Origin: Craspedostauros australis
Taxonomy: Eukaryota > Bacillariophyta > Bacillariophyceae > Mastogloiales > Achnanthaceae
Length of the DNA stretch: 64,000 bases
Assembly: GCA_026770025.1 (NCBI GenBank)
Contig: JAMXDE010000004.1
Coordinates: 3,273,501 to 3,337,500 of the forward strand
Direction of reading: 5' to 3'
Shown here in pieces: positions 29,739 through 38,979 of this stretch (positions are counted from its first letter, which is position 1; each line of letters opens with the position of its first letter). The translations under genes and the position numbers were made by a program. The notes below the pieces were generated by a model. The model did no database searches, had not been told where the DNA came from, and saw only the letters and a list, made by a program, of their open reading frames with translations.

Positions 29739-31424
29739 TTAACCTTGCAACCATCGCACACCTCCGTTCTTATCTCCTTCAGCAGTTGCGTTGCCAGCAT
29801 CGTTCCTCCTCTCAGCCTCCGCCTTGCGTTTCCGTTGCTGTTGCCGCGGCAGGACGTGCTGGTCGAAGTTCTTCCTGCCTCGGTGGGCTTGCGACTGGAC
29901 GGGCTTGTGCGGCACTGGAATCACCATCCCCGATGGTATCGAGTGGAGCTGGTAGTCGCCAAACGAAATGCGGATCAACCGTGTCACCGTCAAACCCAGG
30001 CTGGCCAACGCATTGCGGATTTGTCGATTCTTTCCCTCGCGACACGTAATCTGCATCCAGTTGTTCGTTCGGAACTTGAAGATGCCGTCTCTTCCGCGGG
30101 GCGGTGCTTCCAATTGGACCTTCATTGGGGCGTAGTACTGCTGTTCTGTTTGGTATCCATCGCCGCTAACATTCGGAACCTGCCAACGGAACATGCCGCC
30201 GCTGCGCAGCCGTTCCAGCTTCTGCGGCGTGATCCTCCCGTGGACCCGCACTCGGTAGGTGCGATGCAGCTGAGATGACGGCAGCTCCATCTCGCGTGCG
30301 TACTTGCCGCAGTTGGTGAGCAAAATCAGTCCCTCCGTCATCATGTCGAGTCGACCGATGGGCTTCAGCGTGACGTTCTGTCCACCCACTTCGTGCTGAC
30401 CCAAGCCTCCGCGTTGCAAACGCTCCAGGAGGGTCGGTCGTCCAAGCGGATCGTGATGGGCCACCAGCTCTCCCTTCGTCTTGTGTGCCGCCCATACTTT
30501 GGGGGTAGTACCATCATCGCGGATACGGGCATCGGTACTGCCTGCACCGTCCAGAAGCACAGAGGCTGACGATGACGCCTGTGCCAGCTGCTGCTGTTTC
30601 GCGTGGTATCTGTCAATCAGCTCATCAATGGAATCGGCGGATACTATCGTCCTGCCTTTCAGAGCCAGCGTGATTCTCGATGATACATCATTGTGTTGTG
30701 ATTCAACCATGCCCTGTTCCGTTTCATCCGCCGTGCCTGCATGGTCGTTCGCACTTGCACCCGATTTAGCTGATTCCTCAACACCGCGAACATCTGGGAG
30801 AGCATCTCCGACATCTTCCGTGATGGCTGGGGCACCAAATCGCACACCGGCATTCAAATCGTACTGTGGCGATGTGATGACCCTGCCATTGACCGCCACA
30901 TTCCCACGTCGGATCTGCAACTCCGCCTGCCTTCGGCTGAGGTTGCCATCGCCGGCAAGTCTGGATACAACCAGCGACAACCGCAACGGTAGGTCTCTCG
31001 CATCCTTTGCTTGATGTTGATCGGATGAAAACCATCGTTGTCTCCGTTTGTCCACGAACGGCGCTTCCACGATCTCCCTAACTTTGGCTTGAAATCCGTG
31101 ACCAAGCCGGAAACTTGCTGTGCTGATGGAGCTGTGACGTAGTGTAGTGCTGTCCGATGCCAGAGGCGATGCTCTTTCTGGCAGCGCCGGCATTGCATAG
31201 AACGCTGCGATTCGATGGCTGGAGTACGTGCGACGGGGTCCGGTTGTGCAGAAGCGGCCTCCGACACCTTCACCGCCGTTTATACCAACGGCAAGGCATC
31301 GTGACCGAGGCCCCACGGCTCTCGCTGCCGAGATTGATGACAGCTTCCGCAGCACCACGGAGTTCAAGCCTTCGACCAACCGTGGCATGCATTGCCGGGA
31401 ATGTGCATTGATAGCAAACATCAT
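29739..31424 (-). CDS. RsuA/RluB/RluE-family pseudouridine synthase, probably organellar
   Basis: A 561-residue protein. An S4 RNA-binding domain is visible at LRLSLVVSRLAGDGNLSRRQAELQIRRGNVAVNGRV (split here as seen across about residues 138-175). The catalytic domain carries the family motif GRLDMMTEGLILLTN (about residue 357) with the catalytic Asp, HRTYRVRVHG, and the C-terminal CREGKNRQIRNALASLGL motif. These mark the RsuA/RluB/RluE branch, which makes pseudouridine in rRNA. The first 60 residues are basic and Ser/Arg-rich with few acidic residues, consistent with a mitochondrial or plastid transit peptide. An insertion rich in Asp/Glu and Ser separates S4 and catalytic domains. The exact rRNA site is unknown. 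Confidence 0.85.
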   Translation of the reverse strand: MMFAINAHSRQCMPRLVEGLNSVVLRKLSSISAARAVGPRSRCLAVGINGGEGVGGRFCTTGPRRTYSSHRIAAFYAMPALPERASPLASDSTTLRHSSISTASFRLGHGFQAKVREIVEAPFVDKRRQRWFSSDQHQAKDARDLPLRLSLVVSRLAGDGNLSRRQAELQIRRGNVAVNGRVITSPQYDLNAGVRFGAPAITEDVGDALPDVRGVEESAKSGASANDHAGTADETEQGMVESQHNDVSSRITLALKGRTIVSADSIDELIDRYHAKQQQLAQASSSASVLLDGAGSTDARIRDDGTTPKVWAAHKTKGELVAHHDPLGRPTLLERLQRGGLGQHEVGGQNVTLKPIGRLDMMTEGLILLTNCGKYAREMELPSSQLHRTYRVRVHGRITPQKLERLRSGGMFRWQVPNVSGDGYQTEQQYYAPMKVQLEAPPRGRDGIFKFRTNNWMQITCREGKNRQIRNALASLGLTVTRLIRISFGDYQLHSIPSGMVIPVPHKPVQSQAHRGRKNFDQHVLPRQQQRKRKAEAERRNDAGNATAEGDKNGGVRWLQG

Positions 31425-32186
31425 CAGACCACGCTCTCATTGATCGTTACCGGATCTCCTCATCGATCATTCCGCAGCCTCCAGTGATCTTTTGTGCAAG
31501 AGTCCAACGTGTGTATCTGTGCGGCTACAAGCATGAGCAGCGTGGAGTGGAGTGGCATGATCTCTGTGTTGCTGTCTCTCCTTTCCTTGATGGGTGGATG
31601 TGGTTCTATGGTTGGAGACATCAAGTTGACTTGCCAAACTTGATCCATGTAGTCGATCATCATCATTGTGTCACTCGATATACATGACTCAAAATTCAGC
31701 AACAATTCCTGTCACATTTTTCCGTTGGTCGAGAAAATTGGCACCATCACAAATTTCGCGACAAAGACACGAAGACATGGAAAGCGTGAGTGCACGAATT
31801 TGGCCCCACAAGAACCGATGAATTTGGCAAGGCGGGCACGCGCTTTGTCACTATCGGATGATGGCCATGATGAGGGTGTGACAGGCTCACATTTCAGAGC
31901 TGATCGTCGTTGGTTCGTGGGATTTTGAGCGACTGCGTTCAAGGTGCCGCGATGCCCTGCGATGCGGTGTGGAGGAACGTGATGCTTTCCCTGGATTGCA
32001 GCACATGCACCATACCATACGAGCAGGCAGAGATGTACCTCACTATTCCACCACCGATGCCGCTCGTCGTCGTCAACAACAAAGCGCACCAAGTTGAATC
32101 CATCCGCTTGGACTTTCGTGTCCTCACAATCATTTCTATACAATCTTGTATCAAGTAGGAGCACGACAATAAGACAACAAGCAACC
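31425..32186. other. intergenic region between divergent genes
   Basis: About 760 bp between the 5' ends of the pseudouridine synthase (-) and the Cys-repeat protein (+). It presumably holds both promoters; no defined element or RNA gene was recognised. Confidence 0.4.
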
Positions 32187-34019
32187 ATGAAACTCTCATC
32201 GCACCTTTTGCAGGTTGCCGCTGCCCTGTCCCTGACAGCACCACTGGCCAGCGGACAACCGCAGCAACTGCCACAGGCAGTTGCGGATCATCCATCCATC
32301 AAGAGACTGATCGCCCACACTCGGCCACAATCAAGCGCACGATCGCTTCAGGAAGAACCGACGCCAGACGAAGACCTCGCGATGTTCATCGAAGGAAACT
32401 GCCATCCTTTCTTCCTCAACAATGACGTCTCCACGGTTTCCAACCGGAGGACGAAGTCGTCCAAGTCACCTGAAATGGTCGATCCAGGGCAGGAGGGCAC
32501 CAAGCTTCCGAAGGCCATCGCGGGCTCCAAGAGTCCGAAGTCATCCTTCGACGACATGACGAAGGCCCCCAAGCAGTCCAAGAGCGGGGACTCGGGAAAG
32601 TCCGGCAAGTCGATGAAGGAGGACGACGGAGATGTTGACGAGGTCGATCGTGGCATGGGTCGTATCGAGCCCCCCATGTTCCCAGAACTGTCCCAGGCCA
32701 TTTCCTGCGATCACTCTTGCATCGGTGGAATCAATGGCGACGGTACATACGAAGCAGCGTGCGAAGACACGAGCCCATCCTTCGTGAGTCCTGGATCCTG
32801 CAATGGACCAGGCGCTTGTATCGGCATCAACCAAACGCTCATTGGGCCACTGTCCTGCATCTCTGAGCCTGGGTCTTCCGGCGGCGCTTGCAAGGATGCA
32901 CGTGGGATCATCGGATCCAACTCCTGCATTGACGCCGGCTGCAACCGCATCGAAGCCTTGGTGGGTGACGGTTCGTGTATTGGCCCGCAATCCTGCGACG
33001 ATGCCACCTTGGTCGCCATCGGCAACCGCACCTGCCGCGGACAAGGCGCATGCAGCGATGTCGTCTCCGCGAGCTTCGAAGACTTGAGCTGCACCGGGGC
33101 TGCAGCATGCCAGAACGTGCAGGGCAGCGCCGCCGGCCGCTCTGGATGCAACGGCGTCCAAGCCTGTCAAGACATGGTGCAGTCCTCCGTCGGTGAGGAG
33201 AGCTGCCAAGGCACACAGGCATGCATGACATCCATGTTCATGGCTGTGGGCATTGACAGCTGTTCCGGCACCCAATCCTGCCTCAGCGTGTCCGATTCTT
33301 TCATCGGCAACTTCAGCTGCACGGGAACAGGAGCCTGCAGCAACCTGCAGACGGGATCTTTCATCCTCAACGATGCCTGCACAGGCGATCAATCCTGCTC
33401 CGGGGTCTCTGAAACCTTGGTCTTGGATCACTCCTGCTTCGGCACACAAGCATGTGCAGGAAGCAACGATGTCTTCGTGAGCATCAACTCTTGCCACGGT
33501 GAGCAATCCTGCCAATCCCTCAATGGTCCCGGAGTCATTGTCGCTGCATTCGCATGTCATGGCAAACGTGCATGCCATGGCTTGTCGGAGAATGCCACCG
33601 TCAGCGAATCCTCCTGCTTCGGCGAGGATGCCTGCTCATCGTTGAGCCTTTCCACCATCGGACAAGCATCGTGCCTCGGATACCAAAGCTGCATCGATTC
33701 CAAGTTCACCTTCACAGGTGAATCCGCGTGCATCGGTGCGCGAGCATGCGCCAACGCATCTCCGGCGAAAGATGGCGAAATTGTCTTTGTCGGAGAAAAC
33801 TCCTGCATTGGGGCAGAAGCATGCGACTCGATCGGTTCCATAGTTACCGGCAATTCCTGTATCGGTGATCTCGCATGCAAGGGCGTCAGCGCAGTTGTCG
33901 GAGCAGAAGCTTGCGTTGGCGAAAAGGCGTGCACGTGTGATGGATTCACCATGGCAGATGCTGAATTCATTCCGGATGGAATGTGCAATGAGGAGCTCGG
34001 TACATCTTGCTGTCCTTGA
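32187..34019 (+). CDS. secreted Cys-repeat protein with Lys/Ser-Pro-rich segment
   Basis: A 610-residue protein. The Met at 32187 is chosen because a clear signal peptide follows (MKLSSHLLQVAAALSLTAPL, cleavage after ASG); the frame extends upstream to 32094 without such a feature. After a propeptide-like region comes a Lys-Ser-Pro segment (KSSKSP, KSPKSSF, KAPKQSKS, KSGKSMK; about residues 88-150), reminiscent of Lys-rich motifs in diatom silica-associated proteins. From about residue 170 to the end the protein is built of a short repeat, SC-x-G-x-Q-AC or close variants, spaced every 16-18 residues about 20 times. The regular spacing suggests a disulfide-stabilised beta-solenoid. No enzymatic motif is present. 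A cell-wall or extracellular structural role is inferred only. Confidence 0.75.
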   Translation: MKLSSHLLQVAAALSLTAPLASGQPQQLPQAVADHPSIKRLIAHTRPQSSARSLQEEPTPDEDLAMFIEGNCHPFFLNNDVSTVSNRRTKSSKSPEMVDPGQEGTKLPKAIAGSKSPKSSFDDMTKAPKQSKSGDSGKSGKSMKEDDGDVDEVDRGMGRIEPPMFPELSQAISCDHSCIGGINGDGTYEAACEDTSPSFVSPGSCNGPGACIGINQTLIGPLSCISEPGSSGGACKDARGIIGSNSCIDAGCNRIEALVGDGSCIGPQSCDDATLVAIGNRTCRGQGACSDVVSASFEDLSCTGAAACQNVQGSAAGRSGCNGVQACQDMVQSSVGEESCQGTQACMTSMFMAVGIDSCSGTQSCLSVSDSFIGNFSCTGTGACSNLQTGSFILNDACTGDQSCSGVSETLVLDHSCFGTQACAGSNDVFVSINSCHGEQSCQSLNGPGVIVAAFACHGKRACHGLSENATVSESSCFGEDACSSLSLSTIGQASCLGYQSCIDSKFTFTGESACIGARACANASPAKDGEIVFVGENSCIGAEACDSIGSIVTGNSCIGDLACKGVSAVVGAEACVGEKACTCDGFTMADAEFIPDGMCNEELGTSCCP

Positions 34020-34937
34020 AATAGGATGGACAAGACTGATGAGCCTGGACGGATGTGAACATGATCGACACATCTGCAATAAGAGCCTGAGAGATGTGAC
34101 TTCTCGTGCGAAGAATGGTCCTCTGTCGATACATATATATAATCACGTGAGTACTAAAATTTGTAGTAATGATCTACTCTCTGGAGAGAATGGTACTCGA
34201 ATGCGACGGCAATATTCCCGTATAGCATTTCCATCATGACACGGCGTGGCTTGGAGTCAGATGGACTCCTCTGCAAACATAGGCGCGTAGGTACATAGAA
34301 TTCCTACGTCACATCGCTGCAATGGGACGAGAAGGGAGAATGTGATGACCGAGACAGTCCTGGACTTGAGAACACTTGTACGTAGACCGACCCAAACTGA
34401 ATCGTCACTAAGTCCATTGGCTGAGTGTGTCATGTTTCAGTGTGTGCTGCTTGTTACATGCACTTGCATCACCGCAGGAATGTGCGTTGCATCCCCGATG
34501 GTTTCGTTTATATCACCCTTTTGGCGCCTTGCCCATCGCACAGCAACGAAGCAAATCAGACTTGGTGCGTGCCTGTTATACTGCTCAAAGTGATCTGGCC
34601 TACCATCAATTCACTCCGCGCTTCTATTCTTTCGCATGGTCACCAGCGGACGCTTTCCCAGAGCATTCCAACCCAATCCATGGGAACGTGATGCCATTGT
34701 TGTTTGGCTCCTCAGTTTCAACTGTTGCTTTCCTGCGAACATCATTGGCGCGGCGTCAACTGATTCATGCTATGCTATGCTATGCCGTGTCGTGCTGTGC
34801 CGTGCCGTGCTGTGGTCTGCAAACCACGCCATCCCCAAAGGAAAGTGTCCATCGGGTCCACTCGATTGCGAACTTGCTTGGCCCAGTATCCGATGCAGAT
34901 GACCGTTGGGCAGAACATAGCATCGCATGACATAGCA
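34020..34937. other. intergenic region with a short degenerate tandem repeat
   Basis: About 920 bp between the stops of two convergent genes. It includes a degenerate 5-bp tandem repeat (ATGCT/GTGCC-like) at about 34768-34812. No gene was recognised. Confidence 0.4.
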
Positions 34938-35123
34938 TTACTCCACCAGGAAGTAGTACAGCAACGTCCCGGCAACTATCCCAACCACGACCATCGCGAC
35001 GACTCCAAGGCACAGATTCCGTTTCTCACGTCGCTGTCGCAATTCTCGTCCCGATAGCTGCCCCTCGCGCTGCTCCCTTGGCTGCTCTTCGCCGATGTTC
35101 TCAACGTCCTCGTTGCTTGGCAT
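34938..35123 (-). CDS. small predicted tail-anchored membrane protein
   Basis: A 61-residue reading frame with a strongly charged N-terminal half (repeated Glu, Arg and Gln) and a single C-terminal hydrophobic helix (GVVAMVVVGIVAGTLLYYFL) ending two residues before the stop. The start codon context ATC-ATG-CC has A at -3. This topology is that of a tail-anchored protein with its N-terminus in the cytosol. No family was recognised. It might be real because composition and topology are coherent, but its small size leaves clear doubt. Confidence 0.45.
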   Translation of the reverse strand: MPSNEDVENIGEEQPREQREGQLSGRELRQRREKRNLCLGVVAMVVVGIVAGTLLYYFLVE

Positions 35124-35770
35124 GATGGCTGTTTCCTTGTGTTAGTTCTTGGAGTGGCTTGCTCTGCTCAGACCGCGCTTCTGCGTTGGTCTTGTCGTGC
35201 GCCTTCCCTCCCCTCTGCCGAATACTGTTGAAGCTTCAGCTCTGCCCTTGCGATGCCGCTTTTCCTAGTCGTATTCGTTCCACGAGATAGTCGTCGACGT
35301 TGAATGCTGTCACTCCAATTGAGTGGTGCCGATCTTGTTGTTGCTCTTGCTTTCTCTGTCTCTCTGGTTGCTGGGCATGTGACCCGTACATGCGGTCCTC
35401 TCTTGCGCGCCTGTGTTCCTCCCTTCTCTCTCTCTTGTTCGCACGAAGAGGTCGGAGAGACGAAAAGGTATCTTGTCACACATCACCGCAAAGATTGTGA
35501 TGTCCGTAACGGCCGTGTCAGACTTGATCCATTCATGCCTTCGAGTCATGAATGATGACGGAAATCGACTCATCGGACTGATGGTTGCCGACTGCCTCCG
35601 ACCGAACAAAGGAGGACAACAAACTTCGTTCTTTTGTTCTGGAGCGTTCTGTTGTCGTTCCCCTCTTCCCCTCTTCTTTGACATTGATGAAGCAGCGACG
35701 AACCATCGTGGACTTCGAGCGGCAGTCGCGGCAACAACAGCAGCAAGGATCCTGATGCACTGCTGGATGA
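35124..35770. other. intergenic spacer between divergent genes
   Basis: About 650 bp between the small membrane protein and the gamma-glutamyl hydrolase start. The minus strand is rich in GAGA-type purine tracts near 35350-35460. No further gene was recognised. Confidence 0.4.
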
Positions 35771-37264
35771 ATGACTCTGTCACAATCAGCAACCGCCAAG
35801 GTCAAACACAAGAGACACGAACAGAATTCCACGACGACGACGACCACCAGCAGAAGCAGAAGCAACAGCATGATGATGAAGAGCCGATGCTCGTTGCCCG
35901 CGACAGCCACAGCTGCAGCCTCCCTGCTGTTGATGGCATCCTTGTGGGGACCAGCACTCGGCCAGGCAACACATAATGCAAAGCAAGAGGAGGTGGTGCT
36001 GTCCGCATTGCCTGCGCACTGGTCAGATCTGGAAGCAGGCGATGACATGCTGCAGATGAACTCGCCATTGGACACGCCCATCATCGGCATTCTCACGCAG
36101 CCGTACATCGGTCGAAATGCGACGAAGATCGCTTCCTCGTATCCCAAATGGTTGGAGATGGGTGGTGCGCGCAGCATCGCCATTCCCTACGACGCAACAC
36201 CCGAGATGATTGCGGATCTTTACGACATTGTGGACGGCGTCCTCTTTCCTGGTGGTGCCAGCGCGGTGCCGGAATCCGCGAAGATCTTGTGGAAGATGAT
36301 CGTGTCTGATGCCAATGACGGCAACGGCGTTGCCCATGGAAGTGCAGCGTCACCCAGCGAGCACCTGCGAGGCACGGATGCAGTATCATCATCATCGTAC
36401 GGGTCGTCCGTCGACGCAGAAGCATCAACCATGTCCCCTCATGCGTCGCTGCCTGTGTGGGGGACGTGCCTGGGATTCGAATACCTCCTGCAATTGGCAA
36501 CCAACAACTACATTGATATCCTCGAATCTGGCTTCGATTCGCACAACATTAGCCTGCCACTGGAGAATGTCAAGAAGCAGCTGCTGTACCGCAATGCCAT
36601 CACGTACAGCATCGTCACTAGATACAACGTCACAATGAATAGTCACCGTCAGGGTATCTCACCGAAGCGTTTTTTGGACACTCCGGATCTCACCAAGTAC
36701 TGGATGATCACATCCACCAGCAAGGACCGGCAGGGACGCGAATTCGTCTCGACCATCGAACCCAACGACCCTCGCAGATTCCCGGTCTATGGCGTTCAAT
36801 TCCATCCGGAGAAGAACGCCTTCGAAAACGGAAGGAACAAGGCAGATCCCAGCATTCCCTACCAAGCCATCGATCATTCGGCACGTGGTCTGGCTGCGGT
36901 GACGATGGAACAGGTGCTGTACTTCACTGGGATTGTGCGCGCACATAAGCATAAACGCCGTCAGCAACGATCGCAAGAAACGTTGGACAAGATCGATCGT
37001 CTACAGCAGACGTCTCCATGGTTGTTCCGTCCCGTGTACCTGTACCCTACGCACCCCGACGTGTACTTTGAACAGATCTACGTCGTGCCGTTGGTAAGTG
37101 AACTCGAGCAGAAAGCACCACCGAACAACGACGGCAATACTGCTTCCGGGCACACAGCGACTGCGGATATTGTCGCGGCCATGTCGTACTCCGAGATCAT
37201 CGCGAGCGCTGCCCAGCGGTTTGTTGATGCTCTGCTCCTTGTGAAGATTCGTGCTGCATACTAG
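35771..37264 (+). CDS. GGH: gamma-glutamyl hydrolase (folate-gamma-polyglutamate hydrolase)
   Basis: A 497-residue single-exon protein of peptidase family C26, which trims poly-gamma-glutamate tails from folates in vacuole or outside the cell. Seen: PIIGILTQPYIGRNATKIASS at the domain start, GVLFPGG, nucleophile elbow VWGTCLGFEYLLQL with the catalytic Cys (about residue 233), a family-typical NSHRQGIS segment, and catalytic His-x-Glu in YGVQFHPEKNAFE (about 343). An internal in-frame Met at 35870 is followed by a good signal peptide (KSRCSLPATATAAASLLLMA, then SLWGPALG), so that start is attractive; from 35771 the protein gains 33 Thr/Ser/Arg-rich residues. A Ser/Ala/Asp-rich insertion lies between the two catalytic blocks. 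Confidence 0.9.
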   Translation: MTLSQSATAKVKHKRHEQNSTTTTTTSRSRSNSMMMKSRCSLPATATAAASLLLMASLWGPALGQATHNAKQEEVVLSALPAHWSDLEAGDDMLQMNSPLDTPIIGILTQPYIGRNATKIASSYPKWLEMGGARSIAIPYDATPEMIADLYDIVDGVLFPGGASAVPESAKILWKMIVSDANDGNGVAHGSAASPSEHLRGTDAVSSSSYGSSVDAEASTMSPHASLPVWGTCLGFEYLLQLATNNYIDILESGFDSHNISLPLENVKKQLLYRNAITYSIVTRYNVTMNSHRQGISPKRFLDTPDLTKYWMITSTSKDRQGREFVSTIEPNDPRRFPVYGVQFHPEKNAFENGRNKADPSIPYQAIDHSARGLAAVTMEQVLYFTGIVRAHKHKRRQQRSQETLDKIDRLQQTSPWLFRPVYLYPTHPDVYFEQIYVVPLVSELEQKAPPNNDGNTASGHTATADIVAAMSYSEIIASAAQRFVDALLLVKIRAAY

Positions 37265-38979
37265 CAAGTGGAGCAGATCAACGCGGAGCACAGAACGTAG
37301 AAGCAGACTGGCAGATAGGAGAAGATCATGCACACCGCAGCATCAGGCAACACAAACTGACAGGACTACAAACAGCTGCTTGTCGGAAACAGATTAATGG
37401 CGAATAGTAGTGATTCGAAGAAGTACGCACGAGCTATTCCTCTGGTTTGCACCGTCCGAGCACTGTATCGATCGTTCCAAGTATCACTCTTTGCACTTCG
37501 CCCTTCATGTTTGGCTTCGCTCTCGGACTGAGCTTCTTCGTCAAGCGTAGAGTGCAGCAATCCCCGTCAGTGGAGTTGTGAGACATTGGCCGATGCTGTT
37601 GTTAAAATAGCGCGCTGCGGAATCGAACCACGGAGCCAGTCCACGCCTTGCATGAACACAAGAAATTAACGCTTATAACCCATGTCGCGACACCCTCCCT
37701 AATTCTTGGATTCATGCCCTTGAGCCCCCTTATCATGAGGACCCCCCACACTCTATTTTTATACTGCCGCTGTAGGCAGTCGGCAAGTTTCGGGTGTTTC
37801 TGTGTGTTTTTGTAGCAGGGGTGGGTACCAGCCGACGGAATCGAACCTTAGGCCACGCTACCATGTTAAAATAGCGCGCTGCGGAATCGAACCACGGAGC
37901 CAGTCCACGCCTTGCATGAACACAAGAAATTAACGCTTATAACCCATGTCGCGACATGCTGTGACGCTGCGTACTGGAGAAACGGCGCGAAAGATGATTC
38001 TCGGCGATTGTATTCGACTTGGTCGTGGGATACTCATAGACTATGATGAAATGAACGACTTCCATTGCGAGTACGAGGAGACGACAACCACAAAACCAGA
38101 CAGGACACTACAAGAACACAACGGATCGGTCGACACGGAACCACGACATCCTCGAGCACGCTCGCATCAACGTACGCAAACACACTATTTGACAGAGCCA
38201 TACGCTTTTCGATGGATGTGCTGCATGTCTCCACCCCCTGTATAATGTTGCGCAACAGCTTCCCTGATTGGGATGTACTATTCCATACGAGGACGGATGG
38301 AACTCACTGATGGATCACGAGGATGCCGGAGATGAAGCAACAGGATATTGTTATGTGAATGCCAAAGACGGCAATGGCGACAATGGACAAAAATGGCGGT
38401 GGTCTTGCGCAATGGAGCATTTGGTAGATGATGCCAGCGTGGCCGTGCGAGTAAGCGACGAACACGAACAAACAAGCAAAGAGATTGGTCGGCATTCGCG
38501 GCTGGATTTGACACGCGGGTCTTCCCCTCGCACGCGCCCGCAGCGAGCAACGCGTAAAGGATCCATCGTCACTGCGCTACTTTCTCACAGTGATTCACTC
38601 TCAACTGACGTCCAGCAACTTCAGGAAGAGAGAGAGAGAGACGACCTTGAACAAAAATACATCGAAGGAATGAGGAGGCTGCTCTGTGATTACATTTGCA
38701 TTTTCGTAGCTTGAAGCAGAGTATGTACTCCACGTGCCTGCAATTGCAAACGAATGTCGATCCAGCTTGTCAGTCAAGGTACAAAGAGGATGGAGTTTCA
38801 GCTCTATTCTCTAACACCAGCAGTATCTGAAGTGCATTGCGCTGCATCATGCGATTCTCCTGCAAGTCTTCGTGTACAGTGCTCACTCACATGAACGAAT
38901 AGTCATCGACTCGCACTGCTTTCCTCTCATCCATTCAACCAAATCGCGACGACGTGGGTAAAATACTCCTGCATACTCT
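37265..38979. other. gene-poor region with a direct repeat
   Basis: A 1.7-kb stretch without a recognised gene. It contains a 93-bp direct repeat (listed separately) and short, compositionally unremarkable open frames. A GA-rich run lies near 38625-38645. Confidence 0.4.
37600..37956. repeat. 93-bp perfect direct repeat flanking 171 bp
   Basis: Bases 37600-37692 and 37864-37956 are identical over 93 bp, beginning GTTAAAATAGCGCGC and ending CATGTCGCGACA. Each copy, and also the segment between them (near 37840), contains GGAATCGAACC, whose reverse complement GGTTCGATTCC matches the pol III B-box/T-loop of tRNA genes. I could not fold any of the three into a full cloverleaf, so they are tRNA-like fragments, perhaps a tRNA-derived short repeat. 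Confidence 0.75.

Noticed and set aside
31712-32188. 158-codon minus-strand frame upstream of the Cys-repeat gene
   Set aside because: Overlaps the leader of a well-supported gene and shows no recognisable feature.
37600-37700. tRNA gene on the minus strand
   Set aside because: The T-loop/B-box GGTTCGATTCC is present, but I could not pair a 7-bp acceptor stem or find a good A-box at the right distance; the T-stem itself has a mismatch.
37600-37956. Solo LTR or LTR-retrotransposon with primer-binding sites
   Set aside because: The 93-bp repeats lack TG...CA ends, polypurine tract or target duplication, and the 171-bp interior has no coding content.
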